In this document: positions 15,036-22,564 of the stretch, in pieces | Layout: each line of letters begins with the position of its first letter | How positions within the stretch are numbered: position 1 is the first letter of the stretch | Source of the DNA: JAEUOS01 sp964470865 | Lineage (GTDB): Bacteria > Pseudomonadota > Gammaproteobacteria > Burkholderiales > JAEUOS01 | NCBI GenBank assembly: GCA_964470865.1 | Contig: CAYYFR010000084.1 | Coordinates: forward strand, 1-22,612 | Reading direction: 5' to 3' | Length of the DNA stretch: 22,612 bases | Notes under the pieces: model-generated | Databases searched by the model: none | Told to the model about the DNA's origin: nothing | Seen by the model: the letters and a program-made list of their open reading frames with translations, nothing else | Program-made: the position numbers and the translations under genes

Positions 15036-16160
15036 CTACGGATTGAGCACGCACCCGCCGACCACCTCGCCGTTCCAGCGCGCCAGCATCGCCTTTTTGA
15101 AATCGGCCAGCGCAAAGGTGTGCGACACATGCGGCCGGATGCGGCCTGCGGTCACCCACTGCATGACCTGGGCTAGGCGTGGCGGGCGCAGCGACGGATC
15201 CTGCGCCACCGAAATGGCGGCCGGACAGCCGAGTACCGAGAGGCCCTTCATCTGGATGATGTTGCTGGGCAACTGGTTGGCGTTGGGGGCGCCGCGCTGG
15301 CCGCGACCGCGCGCCACGTTGGGTGTGGAAGTCCAGCCGACGATCAGGAAGCGCGCGCCGAAGGCGCATGAGCGCATCGACTCCAGCGAAGTGTCACCGC
15401 CCACCGCGTCGTACACGACATCCACCCCGCGGCCGCCGGTCAACGTTTTCACTTCGTCACGAAAGCGCCTTACGCCGGGCGTGCCGTCGGCATTGGCGGC
15501 GTTGATCACATGATCGGCGCCGTGCGCCTTGACCAGCGCCAGTTTGGCGTCCGAGCGGCCGGTGGCGATGACTGTCGCGCCCAGCAACTTGGCCACCTGC
15601 AGCGCCGCCATTCCGGTTGCGCCTGAGGCGCCATTGATCAATACCGTCTCGCCGGCGCGCAACTGGCCGCGCGCGATGAGGCAGTGGTATGCGGTCTCGT
15701 AGTTGGCCAAAAGGTTGCACGCCTCATCGAACGAGAAGCCGGCGGGAATACGTCGCAGCGCGCTGGCCGGCAGCACCGCATGGGTGGCGAAGCCACCGGC
15801 CGCCTGGTAGCGCCCACCGGCGCGCGGGCCGGCTGTGAACCAGTCGCTGAACACGCGGTCGCCCGGCGCGATGTGCTGCGGCAGGACCTCCGCACCAGCC
15901 CATGTCACCACGCCGCTGTATTCCATGCCCGGGCAATAGGGTGGCATGGCCATGTGCTGATATTGCCCGCTGGTCATCAGCAGGTCGACCCAGGCCACCG
16001 CTGCGCTTTTGATTTCGACGATGACCTCATCGGCCCGCAGCGTGGCCGGATCGGGTACTGCGACATCCTCAAGCGACATGAACTGTTCGATCGCTGCGGT
16101 CGGGCTTTCGCCGAATTCGGATACGCGCACGCGTTTGCCGGTTTTCAGGGCTGAAATCAT
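15036..16160 (-). CDS. Quinone oxidoreductase-like, zinc-independent MDR-family NADPH oxidoreductase
   Basis: This 374-residue protein starts at ATG 16160, with AGGTGA upstream. It has the GroES-like N-terminal domain of medium-chain reductases (DEVIVEIKSAAVAWVDLLMTSGQY, YCPGMEYSGVV, GDRVFSD). The Rossmann nucleotide site is VLINGASGATGMAALQVAKLLGATVIATGRSD, followed by GADHVI and VDVVYDAVGGD. Zinc ligands of alcohol dehydrogenases are absent, which fits the quinone/enoyl reductase branch. An NADPH-dependent reduction of an enone or enoyl-CoA is likely, but the substrate is unknown. It lies 80 bp after Bug 3 and 155 bp before the ligase pair. Confidence 0.88.
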   Translation of the reverse strand: MISALKTGKRVRVSEFGESPTAAIEQFMSLEDVAVPDPATLRADEVIVEIKSAAVAWVDLLMTSGQYQHMAMPPYCPGMEYSGVVTWAGAEVLPQHIAPGDRVFSDWFTAGPRAGGRYQAAGGFATHAVLPASALRRIPAGFSFDEACNLLANYETAYHCLIARGQLRAGETVLINGASGATGMAALQVAKLLGATVIATGRSDAKLALVKAHGADHVINAANADGTPGVRRFRDEVKTLTGGRGVDVVYDAVGGDTSLESMRSCAFGARFLIVGWTSTPNVARGRGQRGAPNANQLPSNIIQMKGLSVLGCPAAISVAQDPSLRPPRLAQVMQWVTAGRIRPHVSHTFALADFKKAMLARWNGEVVGGCVLNP

Positions 16161-16240
16161 GCTTGGCTCACCTGGATTGTTTTGGGCGAAGGGTCGATTG
16201 CCTGAATGCTCCCGGGGATATCCGGCACGGGGCGCCGCGG

Positions 16241-17230
16241 TCAGTCGATGCCGATGCCGGCCTGTTTGACAAACGCCGCCCAGCGCACGGTCTCGGCGCG
16301 CACCAGGGCGCCAAACTCCTGCGCCGATGCGTCGGCCACTTCGATCCCCAGGTTTTCGAAGAACAGGCGCATGTCCGCCGCAGCGAGCACATCGCGCAGC
16401 GCGCGGTTGAGTTGCAGGATGATCGCAGGCGGCGTGCCTGCCGGTGCAGCCAGGCCGGTCCAGCTCTGCACTTCGACCCCGGCCACGCCGGCCTGCGCCA
16501 CCGTCGGCAGGTCCGGCAGCGCCGCGATGCGTTGCGGCGCTGCGACCGCGAGTGCGCGCAGGCGACCGCCCCTGATCAGCGGAATCGCCGAATTGCCGAT
16601 GCTGAAAATGAAACTCACCTCGCCACGGCCGACGTCTGTCAATGCTGTTGCGATCGACTTGTAAGGGATATGGCGCGCATCGGCGCCAATGGCGCGGCGA
16701 AACAGTTCGCCCGCCAGATGCGCCGGTGTGCCGTTGCCGCCGGAGCCAAAGGTATATACACCCGGCGCGGCCTTGACCTGCTTCACCAGCTCGGCCACCG
16801 AGCGTGCCGGTGCATTGGGGCCGACGCACAGCACCGTGTACTGGTTGCCGATCAGCGCGATCGGCGCGGTATCGCGCGTAAGGTCGACCGGCGGTTTGGC
16901 CTGCATCGACTGCGCGATCGCGTTCGCCAGGTTGATCAGGACGATGGTATAGCCATCGGCGGGTGCGCGCGCCAGTTCGGCCATGCCGATCATGCCGGTG
17001 GCGCCTACCCTGTTGTCGACGATGACCTGTTTTCCCAGGTGCGTGGCGAGCGCCTCGGCCAAGCGCCGTGCGGTCACGTCGGGGCCGCCGCCGGGGCTGA
17101 AGGGCACGATCAGGCGGAGGTTGCGCGTCGGAAAGCCGCTACTTTGCGCGACCGCGCCGTTGCCCGCCCACGGCAGCAGCGCCAGCATCGCCAACGCGGC
17201 GCGCTTGCCGCTGTCAGGGGAATGCGACAT
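16241..17230 (-). CDS. Bug/TctC-family periplasmic substrate-binding protein (3)
   Basis: This 329-residue protein starts at ATG 17230, with AAGGA eight bases upstream. The signal peptide covers about residues 1-29 (KRAALAMLALLPWAGNGAVAQ). Motifs are FPTRNLRLIVPFSPGGGPDV, ARAPADGYTIVLINLAN, GVYTFGSGGNGTPAHLAGEL, IPYKSIATALTDVGRGEV and DLPTVAQAGVAGVE. It heads the minus-strand run Bug 3, MDR enzyme, ligases, MBL hydrolase, which suggests that it captures a substrate or precursor of that pathway. No permease is encoded nearby. Confidence 0.93.
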   Translation of the reverse strand: MSHSPDSGKRAALAMLALLPWAGNGAVAQSSGFPTRNLRLIVPFSPGGGPDVTARRLAEALATHLGKQVIVDNRVGATGMIGMAELARAPADGYTIVLINLANAIAQSMQAKPPVDLTRDTAPIALIGNQYTVLCVGPNAPARSVAELVKQVKAAPGVYTFGSGGNGTPAHLAGELFRRAIGADARHIPYKSIATALTDVGRGEVSFIFSIGNSAIPLIRGGRLRALAVAAPQRIAALPDLPTVAQAGVAGVEVQSWTGLAAPAGTPPAIILQLNRALRDVLAAADMRLFFENLGIEVADASAQEFGALVRAETVRWAAFVKQAGIGID

Positions 17231-17613
17231 CGAAGAGTCCTTTCTGAAAGTCGTCGGGAGAATCCCGCTATGCCGCCCCGCGCGCAGACGCCATCGGCTG
17301 CGCCGGCGCTGGTTGCAGCATGCGTTCAAAGCACCTTTGCCACGGCACCACGATGCCCGTGGCCGCCGGCGCAGGTCAATGGTACGCCAGTGGCCCGCCG
17401 TGGCACGGAAAGGGTATCGCAAGCGCCGCCTAGCCTGCCGCGGCACCGTACAATCGAAAGTCGGCTGCGGCATAACAGTACGACTGAAGAGCGCGGCACC
17501 GGCAGGCTCGATGACCGGCCTGCAACACCAGGACTGACATGAACCCGCGCATGTGCGGGGGGCTTGTGGCCCGGGGCGCTTGTGTTTTCACCTGTCATAC
17601 CAATGGAGTAGCG
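17231..17613. promoter_or_regulatory. Divergent intergenic region between Bug 3 and the ferredoxin gene
   Basis: This 383-base gap must carry the minus-strand promoter of the Bug 3 operon and the plus-strand promoter of the ferredoxin gene. No gene was recognised in it, and open frames crossing it look like shadows of the high GC content. No confident promoter pair or operator could be picked out. A regulator gene, common beside such operons, is not here. Confidence 0.4.
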
Positions 17614-17934
17614 ATGCCGAAAGTCACTTTCATAGAGTTCAACGGTACCCGGCACGAGGTCTCGGTGCAAAGCGGGCTTTCCCTGATGCGCGCCGCGGTG
17701 GACAACGGCGTGCCCGGCATCGACGCCGATTGCGGTGGCGAATGTGCTTGCGCCACCTGCCACGTTTATGTGGACCCGGCGTGGTTGCCGAAGACGGGCA
17801 CGCAGGGCGAGATGGAGCAGAGCATGTTGAGCTTCGCTGCCGCCGCGCAGGAGAATTCCCGCCTGGCCTGCCAGATTCCGATCACCGAAGCACTGGATGG
17901 CCTGGTGGTCAATTTGCCCGACGGGCAGCATTAG
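17614..17934 (+). CDS. 2Fe-2S ferredoxin, adrenodoxin/putidaredoxin type
   Basis: This 106-residue ferredoxin starts at ATG 17614, with GGAG five bases upstream. The cluster motif C-x5-C-x2-C is present as Cys40, Cys46 and Cys49 within DADCGGECACATCHVYV, with the fourth ligand Cys86 in RLACQIPI. The end DGLVVNLPDGQH is typical. This type passes single electrons from a flavin reductase to a bacterial cytochrome P450. The protein closely resembles ferredoxins that accompany CYP153-type P450s. Its P450 is only a fragment 66 bp downstream, and no ferredoxin reductase is in the window, so it is functionally orphaned here. Confidence 0.95.
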   Translation: MPKVTFIEFNGTRHEVSVQSGLSLMRAAVDNGVPGIDADCGGECACATCHVYVDPAWLPKTGTQGEMEQSMLSFAAAAQENSRLACQIPITEALDGLVVNLPDGQH

Positions 17935-18000
17935 TTTAGTGCCACGCAATCCGCCACGCAGACCGACAAATGCACGCAACGACTGGCACAAGCCAAGCCC

Positions 18001-18253
18001 GTGACATCGCGTATGCGATGCCGATCTGACGTCATCGACCTCTCGAACCCGCAGTTGTTCCAGTCCGATACGGTCTGGCCTTACCTCGAACGCCTGCGCC
18101 GCGAGGCGCCGATGCATTATCGCGAGGGCGGCCTTGCCGGGTCGTTCTGGTCGGTGACGAAGTACAAGGACATCATGGCGGTGGACACCAATCACGCGCT
18201 GTTCTCCTCGGCGTCGGCCCAAGGCGGGATCACGATTTATGACGCGCCGCCGC
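18001..18253 (+). pseudogene. Cytochrome P450 N-terminal fragment (CYP153-like)
   Basis: From GTG 18001 (ATG 18013 possible) the frame reads P450-like sequence over about 74 residues: VIDLSNPQLFQSDTVWPYLE, RLRREAPMHY, SFWSVTKYKDIMAVDTNHAL and FSSASAQGGITIYDAPP. This resembles the N-terminus of CYP153-family alkane/terpene hydroxylases. After about residue 84 the similarity ends, although the frame stays open. The I-helix, ExxR and haem Cys regions, some 330 residues, are missing, so no active enzyme can form. The break lies 175 bases before the stop of the convergent Ldh-family gene, pointing to a deletion or insertion-mediated loss. Confidence 0.75.
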
Positions 18254-18430
18254 CGCGCTGCCGGTACGCATACCCGCTTGAGCGGCGTTTCACGGCCCGC
18301 GCTCGCGCGCCTGAGGAAACACTGAACCAGTCCGTAGGCCGAGAAAGTCGCTCTTGCGAGATGTTGAATCGAAAAGGTTCTTCGTTCGAGAATCCGCATT
18401 CCAGGGACTTGTTCAACGTTTTCCCAGGCT

Positions 18431-19429
18431 TCAGCCGGCGCGTGCCTCGGCGGTAATCCGGCGCAACGCTTCGACCACCGCTTCCGGCACTTCGAGCGCA
18501 TCGGTGGCGAGCCGGCGTGCGCGCTCGACGATCGAACGATCGAACGGCACGCGCACCGCAGACGCCGGGTCGAGCGGACGGGTATCGCGCACGCTCTGTG
18601 CATATGCCGACACACGCTGCATGAAATCATCGGCGTCGGTGAAGAGGCCCGGATTGACCGCGAGGATGAAAATGCCGCTGTCACGTTGCGGCGCAGGCGC
18701 GGTCACCTGGCCAGTCATCATGCCCAGCAGCTGCACCACCATCGCCAGACCCGAGCCCTTGTGCCCGCCCCAGACGGCAAAGGCGCCGCCGAACGCCGCC
18801 GCCGGGTCGCGCGTGGGATGCCCTTCGACATCGAAGGCCTGGCCCTCGGGCAGAAGCTCCCCGAGACGGCGCTTCAACGCCACCTCGCCGATCATCACGT
18901 TGGCCGTGCCGATATCCCAGATCACCGGCGTGGTGGCGGACGGAAAGCCGAAGGCAATCGGGTTGGTGCCGAAGCGGCCCTCGGTACCGCCATGCGGCGC
19001 CACCAGTTGGGTGCCGCTGCCGGCGATCATGCCCACCAGTCCGGCAGCGGTGATGCGCTCCAGGTAGTACGAATACATGCCGGTGTACCAGGTCTTGGAG
19101 GCACCAACGGCGGCGATGCCGGTGTGGCCGGCCTTGTCGATGGCGATTTGCATGGCACGGTGCCCGACCAGGTGGCCGACGTTGTCGCCACCATCGAGCG
19201 AGGCAGAAAACGGCGTCTCCTGCAATACCGCGATCGGCCGTCGCGGCGTGCTGGTGGCGCGCATCCGTTCAATCACCGATACCGCGCGTGCCAGGCCGCC
19301 GTAGCCGAGCCCGCGCAGCTCGCAGTCGATCAAATGGTCGGCCACGATGGCGGCTTCATCATCGGTATAGCCGACCGCTGCCATGCCGGCTTCCACCAGC
19401 GCGCGCGCATTAAGGATCGTCAATTGCAT
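18431..19429 (-). CDS. Ldh-family NAD(P)-dependent oxidoreductase (malate/L-lactate dehydrogenase type 2)
   Basis: This 332-residue protein belongs to the LDH2/MDH2 oxidoreductase family, which oxidises 2-hydroxy acids or reduces 2-keto or imino acids with NAD(P). Recognisable parts are DCELRGLGYGGLARAV, VGHRAMQIAI, AAGLVGMIAGSGTQLVAPHGG, RFGTNPIAFGFPS, VIWDIGTANVMIGEV, EGQAFDVEGHPTRDP and WGGHKGSGLAMVVQLL. The usual S-x-H-x-G segment reads SKTWYTGMYSYY, so the canonical His appears replaced by Tyr. The start at 19429 has only a weak ribosome site. It lies 36 bp after Bug 4 and probably ends that operon. The substrate is unknown. Confidence 0.87.
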   Translation of the reverse strand: MQLTILNARALVEAGMAAVGYTDDEAAIVADHLIDCELRGLGYGGLARAVSVIERMRATSTPRRPIAVLQETPFSASLDGGDNVGHLVGHRAMQIAIDKAGHTGIAAVGASKTWYTGMYSYYLERITAAGLVGMIAGSGTQLVAPHGGTEGRFGTNPIAFGFPSATTPVIWDIGTANVMIGEVALKRRLGELLPEGQAFDVEGHPTRDPAAAFGGAFAVWGGHKGSGLAMVVQLLGMMTGQVTAPAPQRDSGIFILAVNPGLFTDADDFMQRVSAYAQSVRDTRPLDPASAVRVPFDRSIVERARRLATDALEVPEAVVEALRRITAEARAG

Positions 19430-19465
19430 CGGGGAATCGCGCTTGCGTCGAATGAAGAAAGCGGC

Positions 19466-20440
19466 TTATTGCGCGCTCATGCGCGCCGAACGCACCACTT
19501 CACCCCAGGTCTCGACTTCACGGCGGATGAAGGCCGCGCCCTCTTCCAGCCCGAGATCCATCACGCGCCCTCCCTGATTGAGGAAAATATCGAACAAACC
19601 CGGCTTCGCCACGGCGCGCGTCATCGCCTCGCGCAGGCGCCGCACGCGATCCGGCGGCGTGGCGGCGGGCACCAACAAGGCGTACCAGTTCTCGAACTCG
19701 ATACCGCGCAGGCCCGCTTCGATCAGGCTGGGCACGCCCGGCATGGTCGGATTGCGCCCCCGGCTGGTGGTCGCCAGCGCGCGCATCTTGCCTGCCTTTA
19801 TGTGCGGGATCATCACTGCAGGATCGAGAATGGTGACATCGACTTCGTTGGCGAGCATGGCCACCATGGCTGGCGCCGCGCCGCGGTAGTGCACGACAGT
19901 GAAGTCGATGCCGGCACGCTGACGCATCATCTCGGCCAACAGGTGCGGCGGGCCGCCGACGCCGGAGGTTGCAAGCGTCAGGCTGCCCGGTTTGGCGCGC
20001 GCCAAAGCCAGGAGGCCGGCCATGTCCTGAACCGGAAGGCCTTCGCGGCAGGCCAAAAGTAGAGGCATGCCGATGGTGATTGAAATCGGAATCAGGTCGC
20101 GCCGGGTGTCGTAGCCCAGGTTGGGCAGCAGGGTCAGGTTGACCGCCAATGCGCCGGTGGTGGCGAATACCATGGTGTAGCCATCCGGCGCCGCCTTGGC
20201 AGCCGCCTCGACGCCGACCGACCCGCCGGCACCGGTGCGTATTTCAATCACGATCGGCTGGCCCAGCACCTCGCCGAGGGCACCGGCGATCAGCCGGCCG
20301 CCGGCATCCACCGGGCCACCCGCCGGGAACGGAATCACCATGCGCAGCGGCCGGTCGGGCCAGGCTTGGGCGCCTGCCGCTTGCGACAGGACCATTGGCG
20401 CCAGCGCGGCGGCGCTTACGAAACTACGGCGATCTACCAT
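19466..20440 (-). CDS. Bug/TctC-family periplasmic substrate-binding protein (4)
   Basis: This 324-residue protein starts at ATG 20440, with AAGGAG six bases upstream. The N-terminus MVDRRSFVSAAALAPMVLSQ has a twin-arginine RRSFV motif, so Tat export is likely. Motifs are WPDRPLRMVIPFPAGGPVDA, KAAPDGYTMVFATTG, GSLTLATSGVGGPPHLLAEM, VVHYRGAAPAMVAMLANEV and MPGVPSLIEAGLRGIE. The gene overlaps the end of the crotonase gene by 7 bp and is thus translationally tied to it and to the CoA-transferase. The ligand is presumably the acid those enzymes process, by inference. Confidence 0.93.
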   Translation of the reverse strand: MVDRRSFVSAAALAPMVLSQAAGAQAWPDRPLRMVIPFPAGGPVDAGGRLIAGALGEVLGQPIVIEIRTGAGGSVGVEAAAKAAPDGYTMVFATTGALAVNLTLLPNLGYDTRRDLIPISITIGMPLLLACREGLPVQDMAGLLALARAKPGSLTLATSGVGGPPHLLAEMMRQRAGIDFTVVHYRGAAPAMVAMLANEVDVTILDPAVMIPHIKAGKMRALATTSRGRNPTMPGVPSLIEAGLRGIEFENWYALLVPAATPPDRVRRLREAMTRAVAKPGLFDIFLNQGGRVMDLGLEEGAAFIRREVETWGEVVRSARMSAQ

Positions 20441-21210
20441 TGCGGTCTCCTTTTTTCCACGAAAGCGGTGATGCCCTCGCGCGCCGAGGCGGTCGCGGCC
20501 GCCACCGAGATTACATCGACGCCGGTTGAGATGGCCGAGCGATAGTCGGCATCCTCGGTTTTCCAGATCATCTGCTTGGTGCGGGTGATCGCCTCGGGGC
20601 TGGCGGCCAGCAAAGCCTCGATCACCGCGTCGACCTCGCCTTGCAGTGCGGTGGCGGCAACTGCGCGGGTGATCAGGCCCAGGTGCGCGGCCTCGGGCGC
20701 ACGGATATTGCGCGCCGTGAGCAACAGTTCGACCGCTGCCTTGCGATGCACGCCGCGAATCAGCTGGATCGTGGTTTGTGTCGGTGGCAGGCCGATCTTC
20801 ACCTCGGGATAGCCGATCAGGCAAGCCTCCTCTGCCAGCGCGATGTCGGACCAGCCGGCCAGCATGATGCCGGCCCCCAGCGCGTAGCGCTCGAGTACCG
20901 AGAGCACCGGCTTGGGGCAGTAATAGGCCGCCAGGTTCAAGTCGAGCAGGCGCGCGTAGGCCGCGTTCAGCACATCCATGCTCGAGCCTTGCAGCGCCAA
21001 GATGTCGTTGATCTCGCGCCCGGCGCAAAACGTGCCGCCGACGCCGCGCAGTACCACCACGCGACACGCTGCATCGTCGGCGACGGCGCGAAACGCCTCG
21101 GTGAGGCTGCCGATCATGTCGTTGTCGAGCGCGTTGCGGTGTGCCGGGTTGTCGATCGAGAAGGTGGTTACGCCGCGGGCATCACGTTCGATATTGATCC
21201 TGCCGTTCAT
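20434..21210 (-). CDS. Enoyl-CoA hydratase/isomerase (crotonase) family protein
   Basis: This 258-residue crotonase-fold protein starts at 21210, preceded by a strong AGGAGG. Oxyanion-hole segments GGTFCAGREIND (58-69) and YALGAG (109-114) are present, as is YPEVKIGLPP (134-143). Compared with the classic hydratase pair, the second Glu is present (Glu136), but the first is Met116 in LGAGIMLAG. Hydration of an enoyl-CoA by the two-Glu mechanism is therefore doubtful; an isomerase or other CoA-ester reaction is possible. It overlaps the CoA-transferase stop by ATGA and Bug 4 by 7 bp, giving a tightly coupled three-gene unit. Confidence 0.9.
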   Translation of the reverse strand: MNGRINIERDARGVTTFSIDNPAHRNALDNDMIGSLTEAFRAVADDAACRVVVLRGVGGTFCAGREINDILALQGSSMDVLNAAYARLLDLNLAAYYCPKPVLSVLERYALGAGIMLAGWSDIALAEEACLIGYPEVKIGLPPTQTTIQLIRGVHRKAAVELLLTARNIRAPEAAHLGLITRAVAATALQGEVDAVIEALLAASPEAITRTKQMIWKTEDADYRSAISTGVDVISVAAATASAREGITAFVEKRRPQW

Positions 21211-22391
21211 ATCACCTCCTCGGCGCGCAGCGCCGCGATCTCTTCCGCCGAGAAGCCCAATTCATCATGCAACACACTATCGGTGTGTTCACCCAGGTCC
21301 GGCGGTCGGGCGCCCGGCACCGGCGGGGTGGCCGACATGCACAGCGGCACACCGGCCAGCTTGAGCGTGCCGCCGCGACCGTCGTCGACTTCATGCACCA
21401 TGTCCATCGCCGCGACCTGCGGATGGGCGATCACCTGGGCCACATCCTGCACCGGGCTGCACGGCACGCGCGCCTGGTCCAGTCGCTTGACCCATTCCTC
21501 GGTGGTGTGGGCGAGAAATTTCGGCGCGATCAGATCGATCAGCTCGGTACGACGCAAGGCGCGGCCACGCGCATCGACGTAGCGCGGGTCGGTGGCAAGA
21601 TCGGGCACGCCAAGCGTTGCGGCCAGGCGTACCCAGACCGCATCATTGGTCGCACCGGCCAGTACCCAGCCGTCGGCGGTGCGAAAGGTCTGGTAGGGCA
21701 CGATATGCCACACCGCAGATCCGGTGCGCTGCGGCACCACTCCGGCCATGGTGTAGGCGGTGAAGTGATAGCCGAGTTGCGCCACCGCGGTCTGCATCAG
21801 GGATGCCTCGACGTGCTGTCCGCGGGCCTTGCCTTGAGCGCGTGCCACCAACGCGGCACAGGCGCCGGCGAAGGCGAGCATGCCGGTGCCCATGTCGATC
21901 ACCGACGGCCCCATGCGCGCCGGCCCGGCATCGGCTTCGCCGGTCATCGCCATCATGCCGCTGAAGGCCTGCAGCATGTTGTCGTAGCCGGGTCGGTTGC
22001 GCAGCGGCCCGCGCGCGCCATAGCCGGTGATCGAAAGATGGATCAGGTTGTCGTTGAGCGACGACAGGCGTTCCCAGTCAAGCCCCAGGCGGCGCGCGGT
22101 GTCAGGCGGAAAATTCTCGATCAGTACGTCGGAGCGGCGCACCAGGCGCGCCAGGATATCCTGGCCGCGCGGCGACTTGAGATTCAATGTCATGCCGCGT
22201 TTGCCGCGGTTGACCGACATGAAATTGGCGCCACGGCCGTCAACCACCGGCAGCCAGCGGCGGTTCTCGTCGCCTCCGCGGTCTTCGATCTTGATGACAT
22301 CGGCACCAAGATCGGCGAACAACTGGCCGCAGGAAGGGCCGGCGAGCACGCGACTCAAGTCCAGTACCTTGATGCCTGCCAATGCGGTCAT
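21207..22391 (-). CDS. CaiB/BaiF family III CoA-transferase
   Basis: This 394-residue protein carries the family hallmarks: GIKVLDLSRVLAGPSCGQ (6-23), DLGADVIKIEDRGGDENR, FMSVNRGKRGMTLNLK, DVLIENFPPDTARRLGLDWE, SITGYGARGPLRNRPGYD and IDMGTGMLAFAGACAAL. Such enzymes move CoA between carboxylic acids without ATP, through an aspartyl-CoA intermediate. The segment that normally carries the catalytic Asp reads GQHVEASLMQTAVA, with Gln200 at the expected place. Activity may differ from that of formyl-CoA transferase. It is the first gene of the unit with the crotonase, Bug 4 and probably the Ldh-family gene. Confidence 0.9.
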   Translation of the reverse strand: MTALAGIKVLDLSRVLAGPSCGQLFADLGADVIKIEDRGGDENRRWLPVVDGRGANFMSVNRGKRGMTLNLKSPRGQDILARLVRRSDVLIENFPPDTARRLGLDWERLSSLNDNLIHLSITGYGARGPLRNRPGYDNMLQAFSGMMAMTGEADAGPARMGPSVIDMGTGMLAFAGACAALVARAQGKARGQHVEASLMQTAVAQLGYHFTAYTMAGVVPQRTGSAVWHIVPYQTFRTADGWVLAGATNDAVWVRLAATLGVPDLATDPRYVDARGRALRRTELIDLIAPKFLAHTTEEWVKRLDQARVPCSPVQDVAQVIAHPQVAAMDMVHEVDDGRGGTLKLAGVPLCMSATPPVPGARPPDLGEHTDSVLHDELGFSAEEIAALRAEEVI

Positions 22392-22564
22392 GCGCGCGCC
22401 TCCTCGTCATCCATCGCTTTCGGAAAGTCGCGATGTCAATGCTGGATTATGGCAGCAAGCTCGATGCAGGTCCTGTTCGGCATGGGCTGCTGCGGGCGGC
22501 GCGGCTGCTTCAGGAGTTGCGGGTTGTGTCGCCGCTGACGAGCGCGCAGCGCCTGCACCTGGCT

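Noticed and set aside
13327..15369. A 680-residue version of acyl-CoA ligase 2
   Set aside because: The extra N-terminal stretch crosses into the MDR gene out of frame. The TTG at 14880 has a good ribosome site and matches the paralog's start.
16163..17542. Long plus-strand open frames opposite the minus-strand genes (for example here, 4687-6009, 8223-9533 and 21267-22538)
   Set aside because: They lie antisense to clear family members, are rich in Arg, His, Gly and Ala, and show no recognisable motifs. They are side effects of high GC in third codon positions.
22392..22564. Possible promoter or small RNA upstream of the CoA-transferase
   Set aside because: No clear -35/-10 pair, stem-loop or coding signal was visible in these 173 bases.
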